A DNA stretch of 64,000 bases from Bacteroidales bacterium (GCA_024401365.1 JAKSLE010000004.1:124001-188000); one strand, 5' to 3'; positions 43,157-52,848 are shown, numbered from the stretch's first letter. A program made the numbers and translations. The notes: generated from the sequence alone by a model not told the origin.

Positions 43157-43822
43157 ATGCGCAGATTTACATCAATACTCCTTTTTATCTTGGTAGCTCT
43201 ACTGCCATTCTCATGGGCTAATAGCGCTCCTCCCAAGAAGCCCAAACCTCCTCGGGTGCTCAACCGCGTCGTGGATACTATCTGCTACAGGGAGTACTAT
43301 AGCGTCTTGGCTAATGATACTAATATCCGCCACGGTAAATACAAACTGGTCTTCAAAGATTTCCCTATAGAACGTGGCCAATATACCCAGGGCGAACGAA
43401 CTGGCGTATGGAAATTCTATGGCGAGAATAATATCCTGGAACTGGAGTACGACTACGATGCTCATAAGCCGCTGAAAATTCAGCCCCACGTAGGTCATGT
43501 CTACAAACAGGATACTTACCCAGCTATCTTCTTGGGTAGCCCCCTTAATATCCGCCACTATATCGTGGCTAAGGCTACATACCCTAAAAACGAACGCGGC
43601 TTCTTCAAAAATTGCCAGGTCGACGTGGCCCTCCATATCAGCTCCACAGGCAAATGTACCGGATATCATATCGAACGATACTCTAAGGAGGATTTCAATG
43701 AGTCAATACGCAACGCATTGAAAAAAATACCTAAACAGTGGAGATGGCTCCCCGCTAAACGCAACGGTAAGGATGTCTCTTCCGAATACATGATCAGTAT
43801 AGTCTTCGAATACGTCGAATAA
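43157..43822 (+). CDS. Periplasmic protein with YwqK-like and TonB C-terminal-like domains
   Basis: 221 residues: signal peptide (RRFTSILLFILVALLPFSWA), a short YwqK/MORN-like stretch (GKYKLVF... GQYTQGERTGVWKFYGENN), and a C-terminal beta-alpha-beta domain like that of TonB (VAKATYPKN, VDVALHISSTGKCTGYHIE, WLPAKRNGKDV). It lacks the N-terminal membrane anchor and Pro-rich arm of TonB, so it is not a canonical energy transducer; it may bind outer-membrane partners. Confidence 0.7.
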   Translation: MRRFTSILLFILVALLPFSWANSAPPKKPKPPRVLNRVVDTICYREYYSVLANDTNIRHGKYKLVFKDFPIERGQYTQGERTGVWKFYGENNILELEYDYDAHKPLKIQPHVGHVYKQDTYPAIFLGSPLNIRHYIVAKATYPKNERGFFKNCQVDVALHISSTGKCTGYHIERYSKEDFNESIRNALKKIPKQWRWLPAKRNGKDVSSEYMISIVFEYVE

Positions 43823-43891
43823 AACCTCACTTTATTTCGTATAAGACAAAAAATATTGCGCCCAAAAGTTAAAAACACTTAAATAATTTAT

Positions 43892-43899
43892 TACCTTTG
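43892..43899 (+). promoter_or_regulatory. -7 box of the DJ-1/thiS/thiE operon
   Basis: TACCTTTG, 17 bp before the DJ-1 start. Confidence 0.6.
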
Positions 43900-43915
43900 T
43901 ACGTCGAATACCTCA

Positions 43916-44479
43916 ATGGAAATGGCTAAAAATATCTTAACATTACTTGCTGACGGATTCGAGGAGTCTGAAGCTTTGATTCCTGTCGACCTCTTGCGCA
44001 GAGTGGGTGATAATGTCATCTTGGTCAGCATCAAGGATAATGACCTTCACGTAACTAGCTCTCACCGAGTTTGCGTGGTGGCAGATCAACTTATCGCTGA
44101 TGTAAATATCAATGACGTAGATGCCGTTTTCCTCCCTGGTGGTATGCCTGGTACTAAGAATCTCGACAACTGCCCAGCAGTCCACAATATCATAGACAAA
44201 CTGAACGCCGAAGGTAAACTGATCACAGCAATATGCGCCGCTCCTATGATCTTGGGCAAAAAGAATATGCTCAACGACCGCAACGCAACTTGCTTCCCAG
44301 GTTTCGAAAAGTACCTCCTAGGCGCTACCGTTCTTAATCAGCACGCCGTAACCGACGGGAATATCATCACAGGTAAGGGCGCCGGTGCTGGCTTCGAATT
44401 CGGCCTGGCTATGGTGGAGTACTTGCACGACGAAAAAACAGCAGAGGAACTTTCTCGTACCATACAGTTCATCTTATAA
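43916..44479 (+). CDS. DJ-1/PfpI family protein
   Basis: 187 residues, class I glutamine-amidotransferase-like fold. The reactive Cys107 lies in the elbow AICAAP and Glu18 in ADGFEESEA, the DJ-1 pair; FLPGGMPG precedes the elbow. DJ-1 homologues act in oxidative and glycation stress or as ThiJ-type proteins. The start could also be the ATG at 43922. The next gene follows after 18 bp. Confidence 0.92.
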   Translation: MEMAKNILTLLADGFEESEALIPVDLLRRVGDNVILVSIKDNDLHVTSSHRVCVVADQLIADVNINDVDAVFLPGGMPGTKNLDNCPAVHNIIDKLNAEGKLITAICAAPMILGKKNMLNDRNATCFPGFEKYLLGATVLNQHAVTDGNIITGKGAGAGFEFGLAMVEYLHDEKTAEELSRTIQFIL

Positions 44480-44497
44480 AATATATACACCAAAAAT

Positions 44498-45199
44498 ATG
44501 AGGCATATTTGCTCTTATATTATATCTCTTACAGTATCTCTCACGTTGCTGAGCTGTAATCTTTTCTACCAAAAGGCAGATAAGAATACTTCCGACTTGA
44601 GAGGTATCATCCCTATCGCCGATAACGATAAGGGCTCTTACGCTATGGAGGCTAGATACTCCAACTGGCCCGACCCTGATACGCTTATCATCTACCTCAA
44701 CGGTACCCGCTATCGAGTAGCAGCCGACGGTAAGGTGTATAATACCAACGACGAGTTCCGTTTCTCCATCGGAAACGAATTCCCTATCGAACAACTCTAT
44801 TTCGCTCAGAGACAGAACGATCTCTTCTTGTTCTATACCGATGTCAACCAAAATGGCGCAGGCTCTTTCGTGCGCCGCATCAATATCGAGTCTGGTAAAA
44901 CTATCTGGCAAACCGAAGTCGAGGGCTTCTCTTTCTCTAAACCTCTCATCCGTGGCGGTTTCGCCTATATCGGCACTATCGGATTCATAGGTAAAATGAA
45001 ACTTAACTCTGGCGGATTCGACTGGAAATATTCCAACTTGGGTAATAACGAACGATTCAACCACTTCCGTGATATAGATTTCCCTAGCTCTCACGAGGTA
45101 CGCTTCGTTGCCCCTCACCCCTTCACCATGCAGAGCGATACCGTCATCGTTAATGACCTGACCGGCGAAATCCTCCGCATCACATCTTCTAATAAATAA
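44498..45199 (+). CDS. Lipoprotein of unknown function
   Basis: 233 residues, lipobox LLSC (Cys20). The body has beta-propeller-like short repeats (IGNEFPIEQLYFAQRQNDLF; GGFAYIGTIGFIGKMK) but no recognised family. Its stop overlaps the thiS start as TAATG, so the two are translationally coupled even though a role in thiamine synthesis is not obvious. Confidence 0.72.
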   Translation: MRHICSYIISLTVSLTLLSCNLFYQKADKNTSDLRGIIPIADNDKGSYAMEARYSNWPDPDTLIIYLNGTRYRVAADGKVYNTNDEFRFSIGNEFPIEQLYFAQRQNDLFLFYTDVNQNGAGSFVRRINIESGKTIWQTEVEGFSFSKPLIRGGFAYIGTIGFIGKMKLNSGGFDWKYSNLGNNERFNHFRDIDFPSSHEVRFVAPHPFTMQSDTVIVNDLTGEILRITSSNK

Positions 45200-45396
45200 T
45201 GAACGTAATTGTTAACGGAGAGCCTACTTCTATCAAGGGCTCAACTGTGGCTGAATTGGCAGCCGAACTCAACCTTCCAGATAAAGGCGTGGCTATCGCT
45301 CGAGGTACCCAAATGATACCCCGCCAGGATTGGGCATCTACTACCCTCTCCGAAGGCGATAGCTTAATCATAATTCGCGCCGCTTGCGGCGGATAA
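45199..45396 (+). CDS. thiS: Sulfur carrier protein ThiS
   Basis: 65-residue ubiquitin-like protein beginning MNVIVNGEP and ending in the AACGG tail whose terminal Gly is thiocarboxylated for thiazole synthesis. It needs ThiF and ThiG, which are not in this window. Coupled to the lipoprotein upstream and followed by thiE. Confidence 0.95.
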   Translation: MNVIVNGEPTSIKGSTVAELAAELNLPDKGVAIARGTQMIPRQDWASTTLSEGDSLIIIRAACGG

Positions 45397-45412
45397 CCAT
45401 AAGTCTTATACC

Positions 45413-46057
45413 GTGTTGGATAAAAAATACCTCGAAATCTTCCCCCTTCAGTTCATCAGCCATCAGAATGAACGCTTTTCCTACGAGGAGGGTTGCCTCA
45501 AAGCACTGGAGGGCGGTTGCCGCTGGATTCAACTCCGTATGAAGGACGCACAGGAGGACGAAATAGCGCACATAGCCGAACGCCTAATCCCCGTCGTCAA
45601 GGAGTACGATGGAGTGCTCATCATCGACGACCACGTAGAGTTGTGCAAGAAAATCAACGCCCACGGAGTACATATAGGCAAAAATGATATGCCCCCAGCC
45701 GAGGCTCGCCAAATCCTTGGTGAACAATTTATCATCGGAGGTACGTGTAACACGTACGAAGATATCCTGAAAATCCACTCTTTCGTGGATTATATCGGTT
45801 GCGGACCTTTCCGATATACAACTACCAAAAAAAATCTCGCCCCAGTCCTCGGTCTCGATGGATACCGCGAAATCATCTGGAATTGTCGCTCAAATGACAT
45901 AAATACTCCTATTGTAGCCATCGGAGGCATCACTGAGAACGATATTTTGGAAATAATGAACGCTGGACCGAACGGAATAGCATTGTCAGGCGAAATTCTT
46001 AACGCCGAGGACCCGGTAAGTAAAACACGCAAATTAACGTCTTTACTGGGCTTTTAG
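45413..46057 (+). CDS. thiE: Thiamine phosphate synthase
   Basis: 214 residues, TIM barrel. CRWIQLRMKD, DDHVELCKKI, GVHIGKNDMP, YIGCGPFRYTTTKKN and IGGI are the family motifs for pyrophosphate and substrate binding. It joins the thiazole and pyrimidine phosphates. The start is GTG at 45413 (TTG at 45416 is also possible). The CGPFRYTTTKKN form is the ThiE variant usual in Bacteroidetes. thiG, thiC, thiH and thiF do not follow. Confidence 0.93.
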   Translation: MLDKKYLEIFPLQFISHQNERFSYEEGCLKALEGGCRWIQLRMKDAQEDEIAHIAERLIPVVKEYDGVLIIDDHVELCKKINAHGVHIGKNDMPPAEARQILGEQFIIGGTCNTYEDILKIHSFVDYIGCGPFRYTTTKKNLAPVLGLDGYREIIWNCRSNDINTPIVAIGGITENDILEIMNAGPNGIALSGEILNAEDPVSKTRKLTSLLGF

Positions 46058-46101
46058 CGTATTTTAATGTATATTTATTACGAACGTATGCATATTATGT
46101 A

Positions 46102-46109
46102 TATTTTTG
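46102..46109 (+). promoter_or_regulatory. -7 box of CoA-transferase gene
   Basis: TATTTTTG, 41 bp upstream of the ATG. Confidence 0.5.
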
Positions 46110-46150
46110 CATCGTAAATGAATAAATATTAGACTATACAGCTCACGACA

Positions 46151-47635
46151 ATGATGTACAATACCTTAACCGCTGCCGAAGCCGCAGCACTTATCAATAA
46201 TGGCGATGTAATTGGCATCGGCGGTTTCTCTTCCGTAGGAACAGCAAAGGCTATCCCAGCAGCTCTTGCAGCTCGCGCAGAGGAAATCCACGCTAAGGGC
46301 GAGGAGTTCCGCGTAGGTCTCATCACCGGTGGTTCTACTGGCGACCAGATCGATGGCGCCCTTTCTCGCGCAAAGGCTGTCTCTTTCCGTACACCATTCC
46401 AGTCTCATAAGGATATGCGCGCAGCTATCAACTGCGGCGAGGTTCAATATTTCGATATGCACCTCTCTCACGTAGCTCAGGATCTCCGTTACGGTTTCCT
46501 CGGCAAAATGGACGTGGCTATCATCGAGGCTGCCGATATTACTCCAAACGGAGAAATCGTTCTTACAACTTCTGTAGGTATTACTCCAACTTTGGCTAAG
46601 TCGGCTAGCAAAATCCTTATCGAGCTCAACGCTCACCACCCAGCAAGCATTATCGGCATGCACGACCTCTACGAGCCTGCCAACCCTCCATATCGTAAGG
46701 AGATTCCTATCTATACTTCGTCCGACCGTATCGGCGAGGCTACCCTAAAGGTCGACCCTAAGAAGGTGCTCGGCGTGGTAATGACCGACCTCCCTGATGG
46801 TATCGCTCCTTTTACCCCTGTCGACGCTGTTACAGCTAAAATCGGTGAGAACGTGGCCAACTTCCTCCTCGCCGAACTCCATCGAGGTATCATCCCTAAG
46901 GAGTTCTTGCCTCTCCAGAGCGGCGTGGGTAACATAGCCAACGCTGTCCTTGGCTCTCTAGGCGAGTGTAAGGATATCCCTACTTTCACAATGTTTACTG
47001 AGGTTATCCAAAACTCAGTTATCGGCCTCATGAAGGAGGGTCGTATATCTTTCGCCTCTGGATCTTCTCTCACTCTTTCCGACGATGTTCTCCAAGAGGT
47101 TTACAAGGATTACGCTTTCTTCGGCCCTAAACTTATGCTCCGCCCTCAGGAGCTTACAAACCATCCTGAACTTTCACGCCGCCTCGGCGTAATCGCTATA
47201 AATACAGCTCTCGAAGCTGATATCTTCGGTAACGTCAACTCTACTAACGTCCTCGGACAGAAGATGATGAACGGCCTCGGAGGCTCAGCCGATTTCTCCC
47301 GTAACGCATTCTTGTCTATCTTCACTTGCCCATCAGTGGCTAAGAAGGGCGTTATATCTGCTATCGTACCTATGGTATCTCACGTCGATTCGTCAGAGCA
47401 CTCTGTCAAGGTTATCGTTACAGAGCAGGGCGTGGCCGACCTCCGCGGTAAGTCACCTCTACAAAAGGCTCAGACTATCATCGAGAACTGCGTTCACCCT
47501 GATTATAAGGAGCTCCTCTGGGATTACGTCAAGATGCAGTCTGGTAAGAGCCATACTCCTATGACTCTCACAAAGGCTCTCCAGATGCACATCGCTTTCG
47601 AGGAGACTGGCGATATGCGTAACGCTAAATTCTAA
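46151..47635 (+). CDS. Acetyl-CoA hydrolase / succinate:acetate CoA-transferase
   Basis: 494 residues, class I CoA-transferase family. Catalytic Glu284 is in TEVIQNSVIGLMKEG; the glycine-rich IGGFSSVGTAKAIP is at the N-terminus and STNVLGQKMMNGLGGSADFSRNA near the C-terminus. In fermenting Bacteroidales such enzymes move CoA between succinyl-CoA or propionyl-CoA and acetate; the substrate here is inferred. The next gene starts immediately after its stop. Confidence 0.92.
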   Translation: MMYNTLTAAEAAALINNGDVIGIGGFSSVGTAKAIPAALAARAEEIHAKGEEFRVGLITGGSTGDQIDGALSRAKAVSFRTPFQSHKDMRAAINCGEVQYFDMHLSHVAQDLRYGFLGKMDVAIIEAADITPNGEIVLTTSVGITPTLAKSASKILIELNAHHPASIIGMHDLYEPANPPYRKEIPIYTSSDRIGEATLKVDPKKVLGVVMTDLPDGIAPFTPVDAVTAKIGENVANFLLAELHRGIIPKEFLPLQSGVGNIANAVLGSLGECKDIPTFTMFTEVIQNSVIGLMKEGRISFASGSSLTLSDDVLQEVYKDYAFFGPKLMLRPQELTNHPELSRRLGVIAINTALEADIFGNVNSTNVLGQKMMNGLGGSADFSRNAFLSIFTCPSVAKKGVISAIVPMVSHVDSSEHSVKVIVTEQGVADLRGKSPLQKAQTIIENCVHPDYKELLWDYVKMQSGKSHTPMTLTKALQMHIAFEETGDMRNAKF

Positions 47636-48772
47636 ATGAATACCGATTCTAGTAACGTCTATACCCGATACGCTGGCGAATTGGCCGAACTGGAGGCTAG
47701 CAACAATCTTCGCCATCTGCCTGTCATAGAGGATGATAGTTTAATCAACCTCGCCTCAAATGACTACCTGGCTATAAACGACAATAAAGAGCTCATCAAC
47801 TCTTTCTTGAGCTCTTATCAGTGGGATTCCCACTCTATGTCAAGCGTGTCTTCTAGATTGCTTACTGGTAATCACAAGGAATATCAACTCTTAGAGCGCT
47901 GCTTGGATAATTTTCTTCCAGGCAGACGCTCTTTGGTTTTTACAGGGGGATTCCACGCCAACCAGGGTATAATGCAGGCCTTGATGGGAAAAACCGACCT
48001 CATCATCGCTGATAAGCTTTCCCACGCAAGCATAATTGACGGTCTCCGCCTGACAGAGGCTACCGTACTCCGCTTCCGTCATAATGATATGACCCACCTG
48101 GAGCATATCTTATCGGAGAATCGCTCAAAGTACGATTCTTGCATGATCGTTACTGAGGGTATATTTTCTATGGATGGCGATATAGCTTCCTTGCAACAGA
48201 TAGCGCAACTGAAGGAGAAGTACAATGCCTTGCTCTACGTAGACGAGGCTCACTCTTTCGGCATCAGAGGCCGAGATGGCAGAGGTATATGCGACGAACT
48301 GGGTGTCTTGGATAACGTCGACCTCCTGATGTGTACCCTCGGTAAGGCTATCGGGTCTACAGGTGCTTTCGTCTCAACTAACGATACCATACGCAACTAC
48401 CTCATCAATAGGTGCCGAACAATAATCTTTACCACTGCCTTGCCTCCCGTAAATTGCGCCTGGACTCGCCACGTGATAGAGCACTTGTCCGACCCAAAAA
48501 TGAATGAGGCTCGCGCCAACCTCAAGGCTATGGCAGAGAAACTTTCCCTGGCTATCAATGGTAAAGTGGGCGAAAGCCAAATAATCCCATACATTACAGG
48601 CGACGTAAATTTGGCAATAGAGAAGTGCAACGACTTGCGCGAACATGGTTTCTACGCTTTGCCTATCCGATACCCTACCGTGGCAAAGGGCACCGAGCGC
48701 ATCCGCCTCTCTCTTAAGGCTAATATTACCGAACCTCAAGTCAACGAGATAATAAACTTACTGGCTCACTAG
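47636..48772 (+). CDS. Alpha-oxoamine synthase (BioF/KBL-type, PLP)
   Basis: 378 residues, PLP-dependent Claisen-type acyl-CoA:amino acid condensing enzyme. FTGGFHANQG, DKLSHASIIDG, VDEAHSFG and the PLP lysine Lys237 in TLGKAIGSTGAF are all present. The family includes 8-amino-7-oxononanoate synthase (bioF), 2-amino-3-ketobutyrate CoA ligase and serine palmitoyltransferase; length and motifs best fit BioF, but no other biotin gene is nearby, so the symbol is withheld. It begins on the base after the CoA-transferase stop, suggesting tight co-expression. Confidence 0.85.
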   Translation: MNTDSSNVYTRYAGELAELEASNNLRHLPVIEDDSLINLASNDYLAINDNKELINSFLSSYQWDSHSMSSVSSRLLTGNHKEYQLLERCLDNFLPGRRSLVFTGGFHANQGIMQALMGKTDLIIADKLSHASIIDGLRLTEATVLRFRHNDMTHLEHILSENRSKYDSCMIVTEGIFSMDGDIASLQQIAQLKEKYNALLYVDEAHSFGIRGRDGRGICDELGVLDNVDLLMCTLGKAIGSTGAFVSTNDTIRNYLINRCRTIIFTTALPPVNCAWTRHVIEHLSDPKMNEARANLKAMAEKLSLAINGKVGESQIIPYITGDVNLAIEKCNDLREHGFYALPIRYPTVAKGTERIRLSLKANITEPQVNEIINLLAH

Positions 48773-48807
48773 CCTACTCCCCTCTCTTATCTTCTACTTG
48801 CATTTTC

Positions 48808-48870
48808 AAAAAACTGCGAGCAACTTCTTACTTCTCTTATACTACACCGTACCTAGCAACTCCCTTTTCC
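48808..48870 (+). repeat. Dispersed intergenic element, copy G
   Basis: Six A plus CTGCGAGCAAC (48814-48824), then TTCTTACTTCTCTTATACTA. It lies between two plus-strand genes. Confidence 0.85.
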
Positions 48871-48941
48871 TATATCACAAAACACCTCACTTCTCTCTAC
48901 CAATCTATCCCCTACTTCCAAATTTGTCCCCCAAAATTTAC

Positions 48942-48949
48942 TATATTTG
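48942..48949 (+). promoter_or_regulatory. -7 box of uvrB
   Basis: TATATTTG, 20 bp before the ATG; TTTG lies at 48923-48926, a short 15-bp spacer. Confidence 0.55.
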
Positions 48950-48969
48950 CATCCTATATATCCGATAGA

Positions 48970-50991
48970 ATGAACACTTTCCAGATAGAGAGCGCATACG
49001 AGCCAACGGGCGACCAGCCTCAGGCCATAAAGGAGCTTACCGAAGGTATCCTCAACGGTGCCAAGGACCAGACTCTGCTCGGCGTTACGGGTTCTGGAAA
49101 AACTTTTACTATCGCTAATGTCATAAAGAACGTAGGGCGACCAACTCTTATCCTTTCTCATAACAAAACTCTGGCAGCTCAGCTCTATTCTGAATTCAAG
49201 GAGTTTTTCCCTAATAACTTGGTAGAGTATTTCGTATCTTACTACGATTACTACCAGCCAGAGGCTTACATCGCTAGTACCGATACCTATATCGAGAAGG
49301 ATCTGGCAATAAACATGGAACTGGATAAATTGCGTATCCGCGCAACTTCCGCTCTCTTGTCTGGTCGCCGCGACGTAGTGGTAATATCTTCTGTATCGTG
49401 CCTCTATGGTATAGGTAACCCAGATGATTTCCATAACGGCCTCATACAACTGAAAAAGGGCGAGGTCATCCCCCCTACTGTCTTGTTGCGCAATCTTACT
49501 GATGTCTTATACACCCGTAATGATATAACCTTCGACCGCGGTAATATACGTATCAAGGGCGATACCCTCGATGTCTACCCTGCCTACGCAGATTTCGCAT
49601 ACCGTATCATGTTCTGGGGCGATGAGATAGATTCTATCCAAATGTTCGACCCTACCAATAATTCTGTCTTGGAAAACCTGGAGGAGTGCATGATATACCC
49701 CGCTAATATCTTCGTAACGTCTAAGGAGAGAACGGAACTGGCTATCCGTATGATCCAGGATGACTTGGTGAAGGAGTGCGCCGATTTCGAACAGCAGGGC
49801 CGCATGGCTGAGGCTAAACGTCTCCAGCAACGCGTCGAATACGATATCGAAATGATCCGCGAACTTGGATATTGCCCAGGCGTCGAGAATTATTCTCGCT
49901 ATTTCGATGGCCGCGCAGAGGGTACAAAGCCTTTCTGCTTGCTGGATTATTTCCCTAAGGATTTCTTGATGGTAATCGACGAGAGCCACGTAACCGTCCC
50001 CCAAATACGCGCCATGTACGGCGGAGATAAGTCCCGCAAGGATTCTCTCGTCGAATATGGATTCCGACTCAAGGCTGCGCGCGATAACCGCCCTCTTAAG
50101 TTCGAGGAGTTCGAATCAATGGTCAACCAGACTATCTACGTCTCTGCTACCCCAGCTGATTACGAACTGGAGAAGTGCGGCGGCGTATACGTGGAACAGG
50201 TGGTACGCCCAACGGGCCTCCTGGACCCTATCATTTATGTGCGACCTACAACTTACCAAATCGACAACCTCCTCGAGGAGATTGTTATCCGTATAGAGAA
50301 ACATGAACGTACCCTCGTGACTACCCTCACCAAACGTATGGCAGAGGAGCTGACAGAGTACTTGATGAAGGCTAACATAAAAACGGCTTATATCCACTCC
50401 GATGTCGATACCTTGGAGCGCGTAGAGATTTTGGAGAACTTGCGTAAGGGCGAATACGATGTCCTGGTGGGCGTCAACCTCCTCCGCGAGGGCCTGGACC
50501 TTCCCGAGGTTTCCTTGGTGGCTATCTTGGATGCCGATAAGGAGGGCTTCTTGCGTTCCGAACGCTCTATGACTCAGACCGCAGGGCGCGCCGCACGTAA
50601 CATAAATGGTACCGTCATAATGTACGCCGACCGCATCACAGCGTCTATGCAGGCTACTATCGACTCTACCAACGAACGCCGCGCTAAACAGATCCGATAC
50701 AATACGGAACATGGCATAACGCCTAAGGCGCTGAATAAGGCTTTGCCAACGGGCGACCTCATTGCTCCTAAACCGCAGAAACAAACGCCTGATGATATCC
50801 TCGTGGCAGCCCAGGAGGCTGGAACATATAACTCATGGGGCGCAAAACAATACGAAAAAGCCATAAAGGATGCCGAGCGCGAAATGAAACATGCCTCAAA
50901 AGAGATGGATTTCATCGCCGCCGCTCAGCACCGCGACCATATGTTCGCCCTCCAAAAGGCTTACGATGAATGGAAGAAAAATCATGACTGA
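48970..50991 (+). CDS. uvrB: Excinuclease ABC subunit B
   Basis: 673 residues, the usual length. Walker A LLGVTGSGKTF, the beta-hairpin YYDYYQPEAY, the DEAD-like VIDESHV, helicase motifs VGVNLLREGLDLPEV and QTAGRAARN, and the C-terminal UvrC-binding helices (AAQHRDHMFALQ). It verifies damage in nucleotide excision repair. The next gene (lptC) starts within 2 bp of its stop. Confidence 0.97.
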   Translation: MNTFQIESAYEPTGDQPQAIKELTEGILNGAKDQTLLGVTGSGKTFTIANVIKNVGRPTLILSHNKTLAAQLYSEFKEFFPNNLVEYFVSYYDYYQPEAYIASTDTYIEKDLAINMELDKLRIRATSALLSGRRDVVVISSVSCLYGIGNPDDFHNGLIQLKKGEVIPPTVLLRNLTDVLYTRNDITFDRGNIRIKGDTLDVYPAYADFAYRIMFWGDEIDSIQMFDPTNNSVLENLEECMIYPANIFVTSKERTELAIRMIQDDLVKECADFEQQGRMAEAKRLQQRVEYDIEMIRELGYCPGVENYSRYFDGRAEGTKPFCLLDYFPKDFLMVIDESHVTVPQIRAMYGGDKSRKDSLVEYGFRLKAARDNRPLKFEEFESMVNQTIYVSATPADYELEKCGGVYVEQVVRPTGLLDPIIYVRPTTYQIDNLLEEIVIRIEKHERTLVTTLTKRMAEELTEYLMKANIKTAYIHSDVDTLERVEILENLRKGEYDVLVGVNLLREGLDLPEVSLVAILDADKEGFLRSERSMTQTAGRAARNINGTVIMYADRITASMQATIDSTNERRAKQIRYNTEHGITPKALNKALPTGDLIAPKPQKQTPDDILVAAQEAGTYNSWGAKQYEKAIKDAEREMKHASKEMDFIAAAQHRDHMFALQKAYDEWKKNHD

Positions 50992-50992
50992 T

Positions 50993-51547
50993 ATGAAATA
51001 TTTTATCAAATATACTCTTACTATCGCTGCTTGCTTGCTGCTTACTGCTTGCTTCCAGAATTCCGACAAGGATCTCAAGGATGTCGCAGATGCCGTGGGC
51101 AAGGCTTCTCTTACCGTGACCGACGTCCATTCGTGTATCACGGACTCTGGTTATATCAAGTACGAGTTCGAAAGCCCAGAAATGCAACAGTTCGACGATG
51201 TCGAGGAGCCTTACATATACTTCCCTAATGGCCTCAAATTCCGTATGTACGCCGAAAATGGCACCCTCCTCAAATCGCGCATCCGCTGCAATAACGCTAC
51301 CTATTATAAGACAACTAAAATATGGGAGCTGAATAACGACGTGGAGGCTATGACCCAAAAGGGCGATATCTTAAACACGGAACAAATGTTCTGGGATACA
51401 GAGAATCATCGTATATATAGCGAGAAATTCGTGAAAATCACAACTACCCACCAAATAATCACTGGCAAGGGCTTCGAAAGCGACGAAAAATTGTCTTACT
51501 ACGAAATCAAACGCCCTGGCGGTGAAATAGAACTTGAAAATAACTAA
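50993..51547 (+). CDS. lptC: LptC-family LPS export lipoprotein
   Basis: 184 residues from the ATG at 50993 directly after the uvrB stop (the ATG at 50984 within uvrB is also possible). Lipoprotein signal LLLTAC (Cys20), then an OstA-like beta-jellyroll with NGLKFRMYAENGTLLKSRIRCNNATYY. LptC-like proteins link LptB2FG to the periplasmic bridge; Escherichia LptC has a membrane helix, whereas Bacteroidetes forms are often lipoproteins. Assigned by fold pattern and size. Confidence 0.82.
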   Translation: MKYFIKYTLTIAACLLLTACFQNSDKDLKDVADAVGKASLTVTDVHSCITDSGYIKYEFESPEMQQFDDVEEPYIYFPNGLKFRMYAENGTLLKSRIRCNNATYYKTTKIWELNNDVEAMTQKGDILNTEQMFWDTENHRIYSEKFVKITTTHQIITGKGFESDEKLSYYEIKRPGGEIELENN

Positions 51548-51559
51548 TCTTTTACCGAA

Positions 51560-52828
51560 ATGACTTCCCTTATCTGCATATTGCTGGTAATGCTCTTCTT
51601 CTCGGCTTTCTTCTCAGGAAGCGAAATGGCTTACTTGTCGAGCAACCGCCTCGACCTGGAGATAAACCGTAAGAAACAACCACGATCAGCACGTATAATA
51701 GATATCTTCACAGCCGATTCTAGTACCCTCATAGCTACTATACTGGTGGGTAATAATATCGCCTTGGTTATCTATGGCTTGATGTTCGACCGCCTGATGC
51801 AACCTGTAATATCGGAGCATATTACCTCTTCCGATAGCTTGTCCTTGCTTATCCAGACCGTCCTCTCTACTATAGTCATCATCATAGCGGGCGAGTTTAT
51901 CCCTAAAACAATAATCCAAATCAACCCTTCTCGCATGCTTAGCCTCTTGGCTATGCCTCTGATGTTCTTCTACATAATTTTCTACCCTATCGCACGAGGT
52001 ATGCAGGCTTGCGCCCATTTCTTTATTACCAAAATCTTGCGTAAACCTGTCGACGACGATAACGCTAATATCTTGCCTTCCCGTATCGACTTGGATAATT
52101 TTCTCACTAACCAGTCCGAAAATACCAACAATACCGAGAGCGAAGTGGCTCAGGAGGCTAAACTGATGAAAAACGCCCTTGATTTCGGCAAAATAAAGGT
52201 CCGCGATTGCGCTATCCCTCGTACCGAAATAGAGGCAGTGGATATCACAGATTCTATAGAGGAGCTTAACAATACCTTCATCCGTACAGGTTATTCTAAA
52301 ATATTGGTCTACGAGGAGTCTATCGATAATATCATCGGCTACGTCCACGCTTCTTCAATGTTCAAGAATCCTACAGATATCCGCTCCATCATGTACCCTA
52401 TCGCCGTAGTCCCCGAAACAATGGAGGCTAAAATGCTCTTCAAACGCTTCACCGGCGAGCATAAGTCTATCGCCTTGGTAGTCGACGAATTCGGAGGAAC
52501 AGCAGGTATGGTCACCTTGGAGGATGTGCTGGAGGAAATATTCGGCGAAATCAACGACGAGCACGATACCCCAGATTATATCGAAAAGGTTTGCGCCGAG
52601 GGCGAATACATATTCTCCGGCCGCCTCGAAATAGATTACTTGAACGACAAATACAACCTCAACTTGCCAAAATCGGATGATTACGATACCATCGCAGGCC
52701 TAATCCTTAGCATTACCGAGAGCATCCCAGCTCAGGAGGAAACTATCGACGCCCAGGATTTCGAATTCAAAATACTCGTGGCTACCCAGGCCCGTATCGA
52801 GACCGTCAAGCTGACTAAAAAATCATAA
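51560..52828 (+). CDS. CNNM/CorC-HlyC family membrane protein
   Basis: 422 residues: CNNM transmembrane domain (about 1-190, four hydrophobic segments, FSGSEMAYLSSNRLDLE), two CBS domains (about 205-330, IPRTEIEAVDI and VVDEFGGTAGMVTLEDVLEE), and a C-terminal CorC/HlyC domain (about 340-420). Such proteins are implicated in magnesium or cobalt efflux; some Bacteroidetes relatives (GldE) act in motility lipoprotein assembly. Exact role open. Confidence 0.88.
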   Translation: MTSLICILLVMLFFSAFFSGSEMAYLSSNRLDLEINRKKQPRSARIIDIFTADSSTLIATILVGNNIALVIYGLMFDRLMQPVISEHITSSDSLSLLIQTVLSTIVIIIAGEFIPKTIIQINPSRMLSLLAMPLMFFYIIFYPIARGMQACAHFFITKILRKPVDDDNANILPSRIDLDNFLTNQSENTNNTESEVAQEAKLMKNALDFGKIKVRDCAIPRTEIEAVDITDSIEELNNTFIRTGYSKILVYEESIDNIIGYVHASSMFKNPTDIRSIMYPIAVVPETMEAKMLFKRFTGEHKSIALVVDEFGGTAGMVTLEDVLEEIFGEINDEHDTPDYIEKVCAEGEYIFSGRLEIDYLNDKYNLNLPKSDDYDTIAGLILSITESIPAQEETIDAQDFEFKILVATQARIETVKLTKKS

Positions 52829-52848
52829 TCCTATTTATCACGCAACTT

